A DNA stretch of 64,000 nt from Heterocephalus glaber (GCF_000247695.1 NW_004624865.1:1177305-1241304), one strand, 5' to 3'; numbered from the stretch's first letter, positions 11,480 to 23,161 are shown. Notes: generated from the letters alone by a model not told the origin. A program made the numbers and translations.

Positions 11480-11940
11480 ACTTTCACTAAAAAGCAAAGC
11501 CTGGCCTTTACAAATTAGCTTCATTAGTGTAAGACCGTGGGCCTCACCAAACGCTCTGAGGAGCTGACTACAGCAAAGATCACCCAGGAGGGAACATACT
11601 GGACAAGTTGTGAATGTAAAACAGACCTTTATTAGTCTGGCCAGACGGCACCCTCCAAGCACCAAGCTTAGAGAGGCGCCCCGGCTCAGGGACTGAGGTC
11701 TTTTTATAGGGGTCGCAAGAGGGAACTTGGCAAGCAAAAGTACAGAAGCAAAACGATGGCTGTTGGGGTAGTGTAGCAACCAGTCTTTACATAACAGGCA
11801 TAAGGCTAACTTGCGGTTTCCTTGGAACAGCAACAAGTACATTCTGGGAACTCATCGTCCCCATGGTGAAGTGTAACAGAAGCAGACAAGATGGGGCCTT
11901 ATTACAAAATGGAGTAACTTTTGTTCAATCTCACAATTAG
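11480..11940 (-). mobile_element. solo LTR of a retrovirus-like element with intact core signals
   Basis: Read on the minus strand it has a U3 beginning near 11935, a TATA element (CTATAAAAAG, about 11702-11711) and a GC-rich R start. A polyadenylation signal AATAAA and a downstream U5 with 'ccctcctgggtgatc' follow. The TATA-to-poly(A) layout resembles class I (gammaretrovirus-like) LTRs. No gag, pol or env sequence is adjacent, so it looks like a solo LTR. The 5' end may extend a few bases further, and the family name is not known to me. Confidence 0.6.
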
Positions 11941-12714
11941 CAGCTCTTTAGACAGACACACCTGTAGTTAGTGGGGCCCCATGGCATGATTGGTGACTTG
12001 TCCTTAGAGGAAAAAAACTGTAAAGGTAAAATTTTTCCTTTTATTTGAACACACAGTATTTTGTCCTATCAAATGATTCATTTACAAAGCCTGTCCTAAA
12101 ATGTGACATTTAGCTACGCAACAGTCTGACAACACACGGCACTTTTGGGGACTGAGCCTGGTGGGAGTGAGTGTGTGAATGCTATCAGTGGGACACGGTA
12201 CACACTGGCTGGGGACCACAGTGGTGGCCTCGAGTGTGTCTGGGTTTGTGGAGCCACAGCAGGGTGGGGACCCAGGGAACCTTAGCCGCTCTCACTCCGA
12301 GGTCTCCAGCCTGGGGTGGGCAGTACCCATGGTGGGCAGTGTCCAAGGGAGGCTATGCATCCCCTGGGAACTATTGGTTCACAAGCAGCTTTGCACACAG
12401 GGACTCATTTTCCCCCTGCACCTTTGGAGGGAAGCCCAGGAAGTTGGCTCTTCCTGGCCGGGAGCAGAAGGAAGAGTGAATCCGCCTGCTTCTTTGGCAG
12501 GACATCCTCAGCACCTGTCCCCACCCCTCCTCAGCATGATGAGGGTGGCTACCAGGATCTGCAGGCTGCCTCTCTCCTCAGCAGTGCAAGGTTCAGTGTT
12601 TGTGCAATTCTTTCAGTATCCACACCTAGTTTTCTCTTTTAGTTCTATAGAAATAGGTGGATAGAACCTTAATGTTTAAACTTTAGTGATATTTTGGGTT
12701 TTTTTTTCTCTCTC

Positions 12715-12888
12715 TCTCTTTTGTACTGGGCATTGAACCTGGGGTGCTCTATCACTGAGTTACACTCCCGGAGCCCTTTTTTATTTTTTATCTTGAGACA
12801 GGGTCTCTATGAGGTTGCTCGAAGTCTTCCTGCCTCAGCCTCCTGAGTAACTGAGATTATGGGCAGGCACCACTGCACCCAGCTTATT
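12715..12888 (-). mobile_element. B1-dID SINE
   Basis: Plus-strand view: reversed ID ('tactgggcattgaacctggg', 'atcactgagttacactccc'), linker, then reversed B1 ('ttgagacagggtctctatga', 'ctgcctcagcctcctgagta'). Confidence 0.85.
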
Positions 12889-12994
12889 TTCATCACTTTG
12901 CATTTTCTTTTTAAGAAAATATGTAAATAACTGAGTAGTGAAGAAATTGATTCATGCTCCATTTATCTTTTCTTGTGTAATAGTAGTTCTATGA

Positions 12995-13065
12995 TGAACA
13001 GGAATAGCAACAGTTGCTGAGCACTCATTGTGTGCACACACTGGTCTAAGTGCTTCCAAAATCAG
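12995..13065 (+). repeat. MIR SINE fossil
   Basis: It contains 'ttgctgagcactcattgtgt' followed by 'ctggtctaagtgctt', the conserved MIR core. Confidence 0.5.
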
Positions 13066-13954
13066 TGAGCAAAGTTGCTCATTAACAGCTCCTGACTGGT
13101 TTTGGTCCCAAAGCGCCCTTCCCTGGAGGCTGCTCAGACCCTGTGGACACAGCAAGCTCCTGTGCTCCCTGAAACCTCCTCCAAGGAGCAGCTCGACCAC
13201 ACGGGTCCGGTGTTGCAAGAGACCAATGCTGTGGCCTTTTTCTGCTTCTAGAAACCTACTGAAGTGAGGGGTTTTTGTTTGTGCTTCAAAGGCCTGCACA
13301 CAAAGACAACTCAGTTAGATTTCCTGGTATTCCTGAAAAGAACCACAGCTGCCTTGCGTCCTTAAATCAAGGGTCGCGGTGGTTCTCTCAGAAGCAGGCT
13401 AACAGCTCTTAGGGACGAGTCTGGCGATTGGTGTCGCCACTGCCAGCCCTACCCTGGAAGGTCTGTAATTACCGCCCGTCATAAGCCCTTTACACGCTGA
13501 CGCCCGTCTCCATTTATAAGCATCCAAAGATGCTGCAGGCGCCAGGAAGGACTGCAGGAAGATGTGACTTCCCGAGAGGAACCTGGCTGGCTTTCCCAGC
13601 CGCCCAGGCAGGACAGGGTGTTAAGGGAAGCCATGTCGTTTTCCTGTTCACTTTGGGAAAAGACAAAGTAAAAAAAGTATGAAAACATTGATTTCTCTCA
13701 GGTTTATTTTCCTCCAGTCAGTGCAAAGCTTGCTTAAGAGTAATTTCAAACACCAAATTTACTACACAAATAAATGAGATTTCAAAAGGGAATCAAAGTG
13801 AACGCACAGTTCCATCTTCCTCAAGTAGCTGCCCTTCCCTCTGTTCTTTTCCTGCCCTGCCCCACCCCATGGACATAAATCTTATTAGAAGGAACCGCAG
13901 CACAAATCCAGCTTCCGGCTTGCTTACACTTGGCATGTTATGTGGGTGCTACAT

Positions 13955-14160
13955 GACGGATTCCTACTTCTTACTGTGTGCCTACCTTGCACAATTTCTG
14001 TGCTACTTACTTCAGTCCCACTATTGTACCTAAGACTCAAAAGCATCATAGTAGCATGAGTTACGTTTTTCTTACAGAAGCAGAAACTAAGCCCCCAAGA
14101 GGGCAGGAGCATCCCCAAAGTAAATTGTTCTGCAGTACTTTGGCTCCAGCATCAGTTTTT
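13955..14160 (+). repeat. MIR SINE fossil, interrupted
   Basis: It contains 'ttactgtgtgcctaccttgc', then 'acagaagcagaaactaagc' and 'gtactttggctccagcatca', in MIR order with extra material between the blocks. Confidence 0.4.
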
Positions 14161-14857
14161 AAAAGCTGCATTTTCAGTCAAACTGACCTTCCATCATTTA
14201 TTTTACGATCTCTTTGGTGAGCCATGTTGAAGCATTTGATAGCCACTGAGAGTTAGTTTTCTCTCCACAGTAAGAAGTGTTCCACAGTCATTTCACATTG
14301 TGACTCTTTGGAGACGCGTGCTAGTTCTTTCTGCCTCTGATATTTTTATAAAATTTACTCAGATGCTCAGAATATATATTTTATACACGATGTCCTACTT
14401 CCTAGAAAAGGGCGACTTTGATTCTTTCCTGGGTCCATGTCCGAGTCAAGCCAGGCTCCTGTTTTCAAGTATTTTAGGGTGTTCAGGTTCCCCCGATGTT
14501 CATACTCATCATATGCTCTCAAAGCTTCTCTAATCCCCGAGGCCCATTTATTTATTTACTTCTGTGCTCTCAGGATAATTCTTCCTTCTCTAATTTTTTC
14601 CCGGATAACTTGTCAGTTTTCTCGCGTAGGGATTTCTTCAACGTAAGGTGGATTTTTCTCTTACTGAGCAGCATTACTGGATGTAGTATACAAATATATG
14701 GGCCAAAGCCATCTTCCAGAAAGTAAGTGGGTAACGCCATTATTTTTAATGTACCGTTTATAGGGGAAATGTGTGCTGACCCTGTTTTCTGTTCTGTGTT
14801 CTTTGCTGACCACTAGGATTTAATCATGGCTAAAATGTTTCATTCTTTCATTCATGC

Positions 14858-15045
14858 ATTTGCAGTACTAGGGATTGAACTCAGGGCCTTCACACTGAGC
14901 CACATCCCCAGCCCTTTATTGTTATTTTGAAATAGGGTCTTGGTAAGTCACTAAGTTGCCCAGGCTCTACTCAAACTTGCAATCCTCCTGCCTCAGCTTC
15001 CCAGAGTGCTGGGATGACAGTCATCCACTACCATGCCAAGCTTAA
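14858..15045 (-). mobile_element. B1-dID SINE
   Basis: Reversed ID ('agtactagggattgaactca', 'ctgagccacatccccagccc'), then reversed B1 ('aatagggtcttggtaagtca', 'cctcctgcctcagcttccca', 'gtgctgggatgacag'). Confidence 0.9.
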
Positions 15046-15464
15046 TCACAGCTAAAATTTATAACAGTGAAAATTTGTAGGCATGTTCATTAAAATTAGG
15101 AACAATAAAAGAGTGCCCAATATGATGATTAATTTTTAGCATTGTTCTCCAGGTCCTAGTCATTGTAATTAAAAAGAAACAAATAAGATCTATAACTTTT
15201 TGAAAAGTCACAATTGCCCTTATTTACTTGTATAATGTATTCTTCTAATTTTTGAAAATCCCAAGGAAAATACTAAAAAGAACTAGAAGTAATAAAGTGA
15301 GTGTATTAAAGTGGTGTTGTGTGAGGTAAGGCGTGAAAACACTTTCTCCTTAAATGGACGAGAGACATCACATACGAAAAATAACCCAGTAGACTGTGCA
15401 GCTCACATAAAGGGAAAGCTGCTTCTGACGATACTAATTATTCTGCAGTAATTATGGAATCTGG

Positions 15465-15545
15465 GGAATGGGCTGGGGACGTAGCTGAGGAGCAGAGTGC
15501 TTACCGCCATGCGTGGGGCCCTGGCTTCCATCCTTAGACCCTTCA
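15465..15545 (+). mobile_element. ID SINE monomer
   Basis: It has 'gggctggggacgtagctgag' (tRNA-like A box region), 'gcagagtgcttaccgccatg' and 'ggccctggcttccatcctta'. The B box is degraded. Confidence 0.7.
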
Positions 15546-15974
15546 GTAGCTCTTCAGTATTTTCTTAAGCAGCAACCTTTTATACAAATAAAGCATCATG
15601 GGGCAGCTAAGACAGCAGTGTGGGGAGGAGTCGGCCTTCCCCGGGCCTCTCCCGGCTGCAGGTGAAGAGGCTGTCTGCAGGACCTCGGAGCTCTGGGCAC
15701 CGTGGCAAGTGAGGACCCAGAAGGGGCCTTTGCCGAAGTCACCGGACGGTCACACGTGTCATCTGTACAGGCAGCGGCCGTAAACCTGCCATCCTCAGTC
15801 TTTTTTCCTAAAGTAATTTCCCTCTCGGCCACACTTCCTTTCTAAATCTTCTGTCTGCAATAACAAAACCAACCAGAATTTTGTGGTAACTCTGTGAGGA
15901 TTTAATATCATCTGTGCTTGGTTATTTTATGAATGATCCTCTTTTCTTTCATTTCTTTTTACATACGTGCATTC

Positions 15975-16110
15975 ATTAGTTGAGTAAGTGCTTGTTGTAC
16001 ATCTACCCCATAGCAGGGATTTTCCTAAGTCAGTGAATGGAAATGACCATTTACTTTGAGGGAGCTTACATTCTCATGGAAGAAGAAAGGTGATAAATAA
16101 ATGCACAGCG
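15975..16110 (+). repeat. possible MIR-type fossil
   Basis: The run 'gtaagtgcttgttgtacatc', then 'gggagcttacattctcatgg' and 'gataaataaatgca' resembles diverged MIR or a similar old repeat. No sharp ends are visible. Confidence 0.3.
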
Positions 16111-17319
16111 CATCCCATGGTTGTAGTTCTAAGAGGGAACCTGAGATGGAGCTCGGAGGGCGGACAGCTCAGGGATACTTGGTGAGGCAGCGGGGAAGCC
16201 AGGGGACCTGTAAGACAGCAAAAGGAAGCGATGTGAGCGGCCTGGTCTCTGGAGGAGGCAGGAGCGTATGACAGAGAGGCCCTGAGGCCGGGCAGGCTGG
16301 CGATGGCGAGTCCGGGTAGCAGGTGGATGTCCCAAGTTAGAGATCGCTTTTTACAAAGCCATTTATGTATAGAAAGGTAGGAGTCACACCCCCATTAGAA
16401 GGCCACTGTGAATAACTTGGCACCACCCTGCTTGGAGGATCCCCTAGTTTTAGAACATCATAAGCTGATTATTATTCTGCACTGTTGTTCTGTCACTTGT
16501 GAGCCACCAAGTAAGCAGGGCCTGCCATGCAGTGACTGGTGATGCCACAGCATCCAAGCCAGCATGGCTGTTGAAGTAAACGTTTGAAAGCACACGGTAG
16601 CGCAGACAGTTCAGCAGATCTGTAGGTGACGCCCATTCTAACTGCGATCCGGGTGTCATCCAAATGTCTGTCGGCGGAGCAGTCGGAATTCCTCCTGTTG
16701 AGAGCCTCTGTACCTGGACACAAAGACTGTTGGAGAGGCTGCAGGGCAGGAGAACCAGACTTGGCGCATTTCATGCTGAACAAAGCTTTTTAACAAAGTA
16801 TAAAACATCTTCCTCCACAGAGGCACCAGAGATGCGATTTGTTTTAGGACTGACACTGTGTAAAGGAACATCATTCGTTATGCAGAGAGAGGAAAAATGA
16901 GTATTCTGTACTTGGCTTCTGTTGCACGAGAAATGGAAATATGAAGGAAGATATTTTATTTTGATTTACAGCAAAAACATCATCTGACAAATGCGCCTTA
17001 GTAAAATCTGCAATTTCAAATTAGAAAAGATTTGGGGACAACATGTAGGCTAGCAGTTTTCTAAAGAAAATTAGAAACCAAGTTTTGGACTTCAACTTTT
17101 AAAACTTCAGTTAATGTAGAGTATGGTAAAATGTTACAGTTTCAAATAAAACAATTCCATATTTCAGCTTGATGTGTTGAATGCCATTAAGCCAGTTATA
17201 TGGAAGTCTGATTTATTTAATCTAATTTATTTGGGTAAAGAAAGTTAAAAGCCTTCCTGTAGTTTGGTATTCTAAACATTTTTAATAGAATTGTTTGAAA
17301 TGGAGTGAGACTTATGTCT

Positions 17320-17795
17320 TTTTTTTACTTTAACTTTTTAAGTTTTTATCCATCCACGTTTGCAGTACAGTGCGCACATCCCTCATGCGGAGCAGTTGCG
17401 GGCACATGCCCCATCTGGGCCCCTTCTCATCCCTCCTCTCCCATCCTTCCATTCTCGCTCCATCTCTGGGACCCCTTCCCATTGGAGAAAAATCCATCTC
17501 CCTCTTACTATCTTCTGTATTGCTCTTTATTTGTACTTTGGGTTTCTCTTATAAGACAAAATGATATTTAATCATGTTTCTCTGATTTATTTTACTTAAT
17601 TATAGTCTCAAGGTGCATCCATTTTCTTACAAATGACTTAGGTTTATCCTTTTTTTATAGCAGAGTAGTGCGCCATGATATAACATGCTCCAAACACCAT
17701 ATTTTCTTTACCCATTCCTCTGTTATGGACATATAGACTGCTTCCAAGATGTAGCTATCCTGAATTGTGCTGCTGTAAACATATACCTAGATTTT
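17320..17795 (-). mobile_element. LINE-1 3' end (ORF2 tail plus 3' UTR)
   Basis: Reverse-complemented it reads as the ORF2 C-terminal end ('ctatatgtccataacagagg', 'aatggatgcaccttgagac') followed by a purine-rich 3' UTR. The same 3' UTR type is found on the plus strand at 47735-48330. It is 5' truncated and non-coding. Confidence 0.8.
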
Positions 17796-17796
17796 T

Positions 17797-18085
17797 GTGT
17801 GTATTCGTCTGCTTTCCATGACTATAATGAGATACCCAAGGCAGGCTAACTTTAGAAAGAAAAGTTTGCTTACTCCTAGCTCTGGAGGCTAGGCCTTGGT
17901 TCCAGTCAGCCGAGGCCCTTTAGGGTGGGTCCCATCCTGGCGGGACAGGGATGTGTGGGAGAGAAGCCAGTGGGGAGGCCGAGGTTGCACAGCCCCTTCC
18001 AGGTGCACCCCAGCAACTCCAGGGCCCCAGACACTGCCCTGAAGGTCCCCACCACCTACCACTGCTACCCTGAGGACCAGCACCC
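17797..18085 (-). mobile_element. LTR relic of MaLR/MLT type
   Basis: The plus-strand view 'gtctgctttccatgactata', 'gagatacccaaggcagg', 'agaaagaaaagtttgctta' and 'agctctggaggctag' corresponds to the reversed 3' end of a MaLR-class LTR. It is diverged; the right boundary is vague. Confidence 0.5.
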
Positions 18086-18232
18086 AGCAGTTTTATTGAT
18101 GGTGTCGAATTTCCCCTTCACACATTGTAAGCATTTTCAAAAGGATGCCTAATCAGAATCACGTAGCGTGAATTCTTCCAGAAACTGACCCAGCAGGCTC
18201 CTCACCCGTCCAGTGTGTGTTTCCCCTCTCAG

Positions 18233-18372
18233 GTGGACGTCGCTGATGTCGCGAGCGAGGAGCAGCGCTGCGCCCTGTTCTCAGAGCTCTTGGACAGCAG
18301 CCACCGAGAGGCCGAGTTCCAGCACCTGGCCCTGCTCCTGCACGCCTGGCCCCCCATGAGGAGTGAGCACGC
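18233..18372 (+). CDS. NBAS: NBAS, fourth exon from the 3' end
   Basis: The acceptor is CCCCTCTCAG| ending at 18232 and the donor is GC|GTAAGT at 18373. The exon is 140 nt: 46 codons plus two bases of a split alanine codon. The peptide opens VDVADVASEEQRCALF and continues LLDSSHREAEFQHLALLL and AWPPMRSEHA. It joins in phase with the preceding exon (phase 0) and with the next exon, which supplies one base. The block EAEFQHL...AWPPM is recognisable as NBAS. It is part of the helical C-terminal region of the NRZ scaffold, and no separate domain or catalytic residue is visible. Confidence 0.93.
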
Positions 18373-18559
18373 GTAAGTGTAACGGGGTTGGCTGCATCCA
18401 AACCCCTTGGTGTGACTTCGCTCCTGAAAATGTGGTATCTTAGGAAGGCAGTGAGAGAAGCCTATGCCCCTCCTTTCCATGGCTGGGGCTGCGAGCTCGG
18501 GGAGCACAGAGCTCAGGGTTCCCTCCGTGTCCACCCCCACCGATCGCGTGCCATCGGCC

Positions 18560-18745
18560 GCCACAGGGCTGCGGTGCAGCTCAGTGATAGAGTGGTAACC
18601 TAGGGTTCCCCCTTGGCACATGGAGGAAACACCAACACAGAAACAGACGGAGCCCTGCATGCAGGAGGCCGGGTGGGAGGATCACAAGTTCTAGTCCAGC
18701 CTGGGCTACATAGTGAGACCCTGTTTCAATAAAATACAAATCAGA
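18560..18745 (+). mobile_element. composite ID and B1-like SINE pieces
   Basis: An ID-like 'gggctgcggtgcagctcagt' with 'gatagagtggtaacc' is followed by a B1 piece ('gggaggatcacaagttctag', 'cagcctgggctacatagtga', 'gaccctgtttcaataaa'). Confidence 0.7.
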
Positions 18746-18764
18746 ATAAGAAAGAAACCCTGGC

Positions 18765-18885
18765 AGAAGGGGCATAGTAGGGCACGCCTGTGGTCCAGGC
18801 TCTGGGGAGGCGGAGGTGCAAGCATGGCTCAGGAGCAGCCCGGGCAGCATACAGGAAGACTCTGTGTAAACAAAAACAGAGGCCG
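18765..18885 (+). mobile_element. B1-like SINE
   Basis: It contains 'agggcacgcctgtggtccag', 'ggggaggcggaggtgcaagc' and 'ggaagactctgtgtaaaca'. It is diverged from B1. Confidence 0.65.
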
Positions 18886-19704
18886 ATGGCACTGATTCTT
18901 TTCCTTCCTCAAGATTTCAGAGAGCAGTTTCCTTCTCACTGTAGACCTTAGCAACCTCGGCACACAGTTGTACATTTCTCGTGAGCTGAGACCTTGGTTC
19001 TCATGCATGAGAGGCCTTTAGCCTCTCTTTGGCTTCTGAGGTACAGTGTCCCCACTGCTGCACAACGGGGCTGGACCCATTCGAGCAGATGAGGAATCCC
19101 TCATTGAGATCACGCGATATTCTCTTACTCCACAAGCCTGTGCAGGAAGCCACTGTCCCTGCTTCAGTGGTGCAGGAGACGGGTTCCCAGGAGCCGCCAA
19201 GCTGGCCGTACGGCGCTGCCCTGCGCTGCCAGCTGCTGCTCTGATTTCCTTCCCACACTCGGCACGCAGCCTGTTGATCACTGTCTGCACTCGAGAAAGG
19301 CAGTGCCCTTTGTCCTCACTTGGCCGAAGGCTGCTCTGACCGCCGCTGCTGGTCACTGAGCAGGTGAAATTCTCTGCAGGGCATGGGCAGTGGAGGAAGA
19401 CCCTTCTTAAACAGTAACATGTTTAACAAAGATGAGGGCGCTAGCGGCTCCCGGGCCCTGGAGTCAATTCATCTTTAACCTGTGGATTTGTCAGGTTTAT
19501 GTGGAATAATGGGGTAGTGGCATAGAGGAAAAGAAAGGCAAGTTATGTATGTTCCAGGCACCAGGACAGCAGGAAATGCCAGGTATGAGCATCCACCTGC
19601 CTGTCACTCCCCCAGCCTGTGCTCGGTAGGCCCAGCTCTGCACATCCCTGGCTCCCCTGGGAGAGTGGCCCCAGTAGGGTTGACAGGAGCCAGTGTCCGC
19701 TTGT

Positions 19705-19890
19705 TTTCGTGGTACTGGGGATCAAACCCAGGACCTTTGCACAGAGCTACATCTCCAGCCCTTTTTAAACTTTTTATTATTTTCAGATAGGGTCTCATTT
19801 AGCCTCTAAGTTGCCCAGGCTGGGCTCAGACTTGGCATCCTCCTGCGTCCGCCTTAGAATGCAGGGATGACAGGCAGGCGCCACCGCCGA
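19705..19890 (-). mobile_element. B1-dID SINE
   Basis: Reversed ID ('gtggtactggggatcaaacc', 'agctacatctccagccc'), linker, reversed B1 ('cagatagggtctcatttagc', 'gttgcccaggctgggctc', 'catcctcctgcg'). Confidence 0.85.
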
Positions 19891-20520
19891 GGTGTGCCTG
19901 GTATCAAACGTGGCAGCTTCGCCACGGTTGGAGGCCGAGTCACCCAGGCTTCGCCGAGACACCCAGAAAGCCGCTGTTCCTCCCCCGTGGTGTGTCCCGA
20001 GGGCGGATCTCCGGGAGCGTCTGTGCACACGGCGCACACGGGTGTAGTTTCTCGGCGCGGTGGCGAGAGCTCTCACTGGGCACCGCCTGCGCCTTCCTCT
20101 TTCAGAGCCGGCGCGACCCGGAACCCCTGGCTGAGACTGGCGGCCGCCATGCTGCGCAGGTGGCCGGCGCAGAGCGAGGAGAACGTGGGGGACACAGTGC
20201 TGAGGATGTGCCGCTCTGTGCACCACACCGAGCAGATGCTGCCCGCCGAGGTGAGTGGGGCCCGGGGCTCCAGTCTCTGCCCCGCGGGCGCATGGGCGCG
20301 TTGGGCGTGGGGTAGCGAGCGGTGAAGGGCAGCGCGAGAGCGTGGAAGCCGCTTCTCCCGCCCAGAGCCCCTGCAGGGCTCCTTCCGAGCCCCGGCACAG
20401 CCTGGCCAGGCGGCCAGCGCAGCCCTGATGTTTGCACGGACGACCCGGTGCAGACGCTCCTCGCCCGCGGTTAAGGACCGAGCTCAGGTCCGCGACTAGG
20501 TCTTTGAGCGAGCCGGTCGC
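19861..20520. promoter_or_regulatory. intragenic CpG-island-like tract over an NBAS exon
   Basis: By eye I count about 70 CpG dinucleotides in these 660 bases, near the number expected from base composition and far above the genomic norm. The tract starts at the end of a SINE and spans the 145-nt exon at 20106-20250 and both flanks. No known NBAS promoter lies here. It may be an unmethylated intragenic island, an alternative promoter or a GC-conversion hotspot. Confidence 0.65.
20106..20250 (+). CDS. NBAS: NBAS, third exon from the 3' end
   Basis: The acceptor TTCAG| ends at 20105 and the donor is GAG|GTGAGT at 20251. The exon is 145 nt. Its first A completes the alanine codon begun in the previous exon, then 48 codons follow. 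The peptide reads AGATRNPWLRLAAAMLRRW, then a segment ending MCRSVHHTEQMLPAE. The NPW-RLA and MCRS-QMLPAE blocks are the NBAS signatures. A second AG at 20106-20107 would break the frame if used, so 20106 is the start. The peptide is richer in Ala, Gly and Arg than I recall for human NBAS, and the exon lies inside a CpG-rich tract. Confidence 0.92.
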
Positions 20521-21469
20521 TAAATGAAGACTCCCAAGTAGTATGTGCATTACGGAGTTCAGAACAAAGAAGTGGCCAGAGGAAACTCCAGCTTGACGCC
20601 TTTTCTTTCCTCGGCGTAACCCTCACGCAGCACTGTGATGTGCACAGAAAGCTGCACGTTGCCCGGTACAGGCATCCGCAGACGGGGGCCGCCGCTGCAG
20701 CTCAGGGCCTGCGACTCAGGGCGAGTGCTGCTCTCAGGCGGAGGCACAGTCGCTAGGCAGCTCATCAAGCGAGGAGTATCTGACTTTATTCTCTACAGTA
20801 TGCGCTCAGAACCCAGCCTCCCCTCGCTGACGTCTCCTGTCTGAGCCTCTGATTTGGCCGTCACAGAGTTGTTCCGTGTGTGCCGGGTCACACAGGTGTG
20901 CAGGTATTCAGCTGGTCTACTCCTCACCCACTCCCGCCCCCCGTGGACCTCACGCACCGGTGCGTTGTCAGGCCGTGGACATGGCGCAGACCTAAGCATT
21001 TGGACCGTGGCGTTACACTGATGGGTTAGTTTTGCATCTCTGCCGGTGGGAGATAAACTCGAAAGTAAAGCAACATGTGATCCTTTCAGTCCTCTTTATA
21101 ATCACTGCTGTTATGAATGCATATTTAATGGCTAGACAAGGGTTCTTTTAGTGAATTTGAAAATATTTTATCCATTTAAACAAGTCTGCCAAGCACCAAA
21201 GTGACAGAATTATTCCATAAATATTGAAAGTGCCAACACCAAAATGTCAGCCCCTCCAGTGGCATGGAGTTGGGTCCACTGCCTCATGACCTGTGACCCG
21301 CTGTGCTGGTGTCTCCTTCACATGCCCCGCCTCCTCTGCCTCTGGGGTCGGCTTCCCTGGACAGTGAACACTGCAGACAAAGTCTGTGTGTCGAGTGTGC
21401 CAGGAAAGAGCTGACCCTTCTTCCTCCGTTTGTAATGTGTGTGTACTGCATTCTTGGGCAATTCTATAA

Positions 21470-21647
21470 GCTTTTTTTTTTTTTAATTTTTTGAGACAGG
21501 GTCTCATTATGTAATTCAGCCTGGCTTTGAATACTGTGAATACTTTGAATACTGTGTAGCCCAGGTTGGCCTTGAATTCGCAGCGATCCTCCTGCCTCAG
21601 CCTCCCAAGGCTGGGATCACAGGTGTGTACCACCATACCTGGGGCTT
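21470..21647 (-). mobile_element. B1-like SINE with an internal short duplication
   Basis: Plus-strand view: poly-T, 'ttttgagacagggtctcatt', then three copies of TTGAATACTGTG-like sequence, then 'gtagcccaggttggccttga', 'cctcctgcctcagcctccca' and 'gctgggatcacaggtgtgta'. The repeated middle lengthens the element by about 35 nt. Confidence 0.85.
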
Positions 21648-23161
21648 GTATAAGCTTTTATTGTCAGTTTCCTTTTCTGTAATACTTCCTTCAAGAATGA
21701 CCTATAGAATCTTCTAGAGTAGTTTACCAGTGTTTTACACCTAAGGTTGTTAGGCCCTCTACCATTGCCTAGAGCACTTCATTACTGATTTGGTTTTCCT
21801 GTAACAAGACCCCAGCATCTCTGACCCTGACCCCAAGATCAGGGCTCAGTCTTGCAGTGTGTGATAGCTCTGAGCTGCCTGAGAACAGTTCCTGGGTGTG
21901 GCCCAGTGTCTAAAGCAGTCGTGAGCTGCGTTGCCTCCCTTTAAATTCCAGAGAAACCTAGGACAGCAAAGGAAAATGTGTTCCTCTGTCCGGTGCCACT
22001 GTGTCACAGTTGTGTTTTATTTCCTGCCAGAAGCGGGCCTGCGGGGAGGTGGAGCCTAAGCACAAGTGGCTCTGCTCCCTGGCTGTCTCTCGACTGCATG
22101 GAGCTCGCAGCGCCCTGAGCTCGGGCCACACAGGACCCGTGGCCAGAGGAGCCTGAGCTGACCACACAGCTCACTCACGGCCTCCTCGGGGCACTGGCCA
22201 GGGTGGACCCCATCTCAGGGCCAGTCACTGTGGCTTCTGTGTTCCCACTGGACTTCGTGAACGGCATGCGTGACTGAAGGAGTTCTTTGGCACTGTGACT
22301 TTTCTTCATTTTTCTGTATGCTGCCTCAGTTTCCCTCCCCTCATTGGGCGCCTTTGCAGACTTTCTCCTTAGGTGCTGTAATGAGAAGTTTGCCAGTGGC
22401 GCGTGCCGTCTTTACCGACGGCTGACTGTGCACGAGCACAAGTCCCCAGTGTTACAAACAGAGGAGCGTTACTAAGTGGAAAGGCCTGAGGTCACTTTCA
22501 TTCCATTTAGAAGTCGCCTGGCCTCATTTCAGAGTTCCACAGCATTTTATATCATGATGTGGTGATAAAATTATGTGTTGCTCGTTTTTCAAATCCAGCA
22601 TTTCTGGTTGTCCTCCTCCTCCATGGTAATGAAATGCACATGCCACTTGGTGATGACAGGGTGCTTAGCTGGACTCCCCTTTTGCTTCATCCCATTTCCC
22701 ACCCCCCGGCTCCCATATTTATAGACTTCCTTTTTTCCATGACTCTTGCCCATGGCTCATGCTTACCTAGGCAGCAGTGCCCTCCCAGTGGAAAATGTCC
22801 CCAGGAGTATAAAACCAACACTCCTCCCAGGCCATTAGAGCCACATCTTCAAGGCTCTGGCCCCTTCTTCCCAGCTGATGTCCATGGCAACCCCTGACTT
22901 GTTCTCGGGGGTGGATACATGTAGAATAAGAAACTGCGCTCAGGTGGCTCTGGGATTTAGAGACCACAAGCCCAGGACCCAGCTCTTTGTGGCAGACGCC
23001 AAAGGCCCTGTTCACTGCTGCTCAGGGTGAGTCACAGAGTCACAGTGCTGTGGGCTGCGGTGTGGGAGGAATCCCTGCTGTCGAGGAGCCCGGCCGAGCT
23101 GGCTTCTGGCGACTGCTCCCCACCAGATCCAGCCGCTTTTGACAATGCCGAGCTTGCTTTG

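Larger units (their letters stand above)
3980..18232 (+). other. NBAS: NBAS intron (about 14.3 kb)
   Basis: It is bounded by GTAAGG at 3980 and by a CTCTCAG acceptor ending at 18232. It contains SINEs, LTRs, MIR/L2 fossils and an L1 3' end, listed separately. Stretches 5045-7510, 7950-9480, 10035-10700, 13070-13950, 15050-15460 and 16120-17300 show no feature I can assign; their open frames have no recognisable protein. Confidence 0.85.
18373..20105 (+). other. NBAS: NBAS intron (about 1.7 kb)
   Basis: It is bounded by GTAAGT at 18373 and TTTCAG at 20105. It contains three SINE blocks and the left half of a CpG-rich tract. 18890-19700 has no assignable feature. Confidence 0.9.

Noticed and set aside
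19795..20550. 251-codon frame on the minus strand opposite an NBAS exon
   Set aside because: It is a shadow of GC-rich coding sequence and of a SINE on the other strand; its N-terminal part lies in intron and its C-terminal part in B1.
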